Source of the DNA: Spirochaeta sp.
GTDB taxonomy: Bacteria > Spirochaetota > Spirochaetia > DSM-2461
DNA length: 5,697 bases
Assembly (NCBI GenBank): GCA_030592625.1
Contig: JAUVIY010000182.1
Location: 1 to 5,697 of the forward strand
Direction: 5' to 3'
Position 1 is the stretch's first letter, and the number at the start of each line of letters is the position of its first letter. Under the pieces are notes generated by a model that saw nothing but the letters and a program-made list of their open reading frames with translations, made no database searches and was not told the DNA's origin. This document shows, piece by piece, positions 4,863-5,697 of the stretch. Both the position numbers and the translations under genes were made by a program.

Positions 4863-5697
4863 TCATCGGCTTTCCGCCCAGGCCAGGATTCCGTTAACGA
4901 TCATCAGGGCATCCTGTTCTCGTAATTTGGATGATCTTAAAGCCCAGGCATTGCGGGAATAGTTGATATTCCGGGCTTCCACGAGCACAGCGGCATCGGC
5001 GGGATTGTTTTTTAAAACTCTCAGCGGTTGCCGCCGTATGAAGGAACCGCTGCCCATATGAGGTGCCAACGCACTTGCCAGGGCCCTGGAGCGGTTCGTT
5101 TCAGACTCGGTTTCACCGTCGAAGAGTACGGCGGTTCCGGCCGGGAGGTCCGGTGTATTATCGGCGTGGATACTGATGAAGAGAGTCCCTTTATTTTTCT
5201 GTGAAGATGGCGTGCTTCTCATCTCACTCTCTGCAATTGTTTTTCTTAAATCCAGTCCTTCGATTGTACCCACAGGTCTCCACCCGGCACTCTCATTATG
5301 GGATGCATCGTTGTACACTTCGTTCTTCCTGTGAACAAAAGTTTGCCGGGCATCGATACCGTTTCGGATATGGTGATCCGGGGAAAGTATCGTTAAGGAA
5401 ACCGAAGCCCCGTGGCGTACCAGGGTTCTGTAAAGGCGCATGGATATGTCGTAGGCGTACTCGTCCTCTGTAATCACGACAGGATTACCGTTCCCGTCGG
5501 CCACCGATACGATAGCCCCGGGATCCAGGCCTCCATGGCCTGGATCTATAATGATATGCCATCCTTTCAAGGCGCCGCTCAGAGTCGACAGGGCGTCGGT
5601 TTCGGCCCGACACAGCGCCAGAACCAGTCGGGCCCGACGGTAATCAACTGCCGACGAGGCATCAGGTGATTCCCAGTAAGCGTTGCTGGGCTGATCC
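4863..5697 (-). CDS. N-acetylmuramoyl-L-alanine amidase, Amidase_3 type (5' end outside window)
   Basis: This zinc hydrolase cleaves the bond between N-acetylmuramic acid and the stem peptide of peptidoglycan, in cell separation or wall turnover, and should act outside the cytoplasmic membrane. About 277 residues are visible. The catalytic landmarks are DPGHGG (zinc His, about 5535-5537), a downstream TEDEYAYDISMRL helix with the second zinc ligand Glu, LFISIHADN with the third (His), and AVLVEARNIN holding the likely catalytic Glu. The usual GFLSN after that Glu is replaced by RNINYS. A TTG at 5570 could be mistaken for the start, but the frame stays open to the window edge through 42 more codons that read like protein (helical, ...YRRARLVLALCRAETDAL...), so an N-terminal region, possibly including the export signal, lies beyond the window. 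The stretch between the second and third ligands holds an extra polar loop of about 60 residues. It leads the minus-strand gene group. Confidence 0.93.
   Translation of the reverse strand, partial: DQPSNAYWESPDASSAVDYRRARLVLALCRAETDALSTLSGALKGWHIIIDPGHGGLDPGAIVSVADGNGNPVVITEDEYAYDISMRLYRTLVRHGASVSLTILSPDHHIRNGIDARQTFVHRKNEVYNDASHNESAGWRPVGTIEGLDLRKTIAESEMRSTPSSQKNKGTLFISIHADNTPDLPAGTAVLFDGETESETNRSRALASALAPHMGSGSFIRRQPLRVLKNNPADAAVLVEARNINYSRNAWALRSSKLREQDALMIVNGILAWAESR

Overview
The window looks like a chromosomal housekeeping segment, probably from a free-living, histidine-prototrophic spirochaete. The main clue is a compact alanyl-tRNA synthetase that lacks both the beta-barrel part of the editing module and the C-terminal C-Ala domain, a form I associate with spirochaetes and some candidate-phylum bacteria. 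The short HisG plus HisZ arrangement and the TPR-rich content fit this. The lineage call is inference and the species is unknown. Base composition looks moderate and even, and I see no mobile gene, tRNA, rRNA or CRISPR array.

Layout. Bases 1-924 (+) are the 3' part of alaS. Bases 925-1068 are a gene-free stretch between convergent genes. It holds a perfect hairpin (942-962) and a roughly 106-base imperfect palindrome (973-1078) that folds as a closing stem with three side hairpins. This palindrome runs into the 3' end of the next gene and includes its stop codon. Everything from 1069 to 5697 is on the minus strand and reads right to left: an N-acetylmuramoyl-L-alanine amidase (5' end outside the window), hisZ, hisG, hisB, a 103-residue protein of unknown function, and a ten-repeat TPR protein.

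The six minus-strand genes are tightly packed: gaps of 44, 3 and 32 bases, and two 4-base ATGA overlaps at hisZ-hisG and hisG-hisB. A single transcript is likely, possibly with an extra start just before hisZ. HisZ and HisG together form the ATP phosphoribosyltransferase that opens histidine synthesis, and HisB catalyses the later dehydration of imidazole glycerol phosphate; the remaining his genes must lie elsewhere. The amidase acts on cell-wall peptidoglycan. The last two genes look like helical-repeat scaffold proteins with no evident link to histidine synthesis.

I see no clear evidence of a new enzymatic system. The items most worth a second look are the cloverleaf-like element that supplies the end of the TPR gene, the doubly reduced AlaRS, and the uncharacterised TPR pair riding in the his operon.
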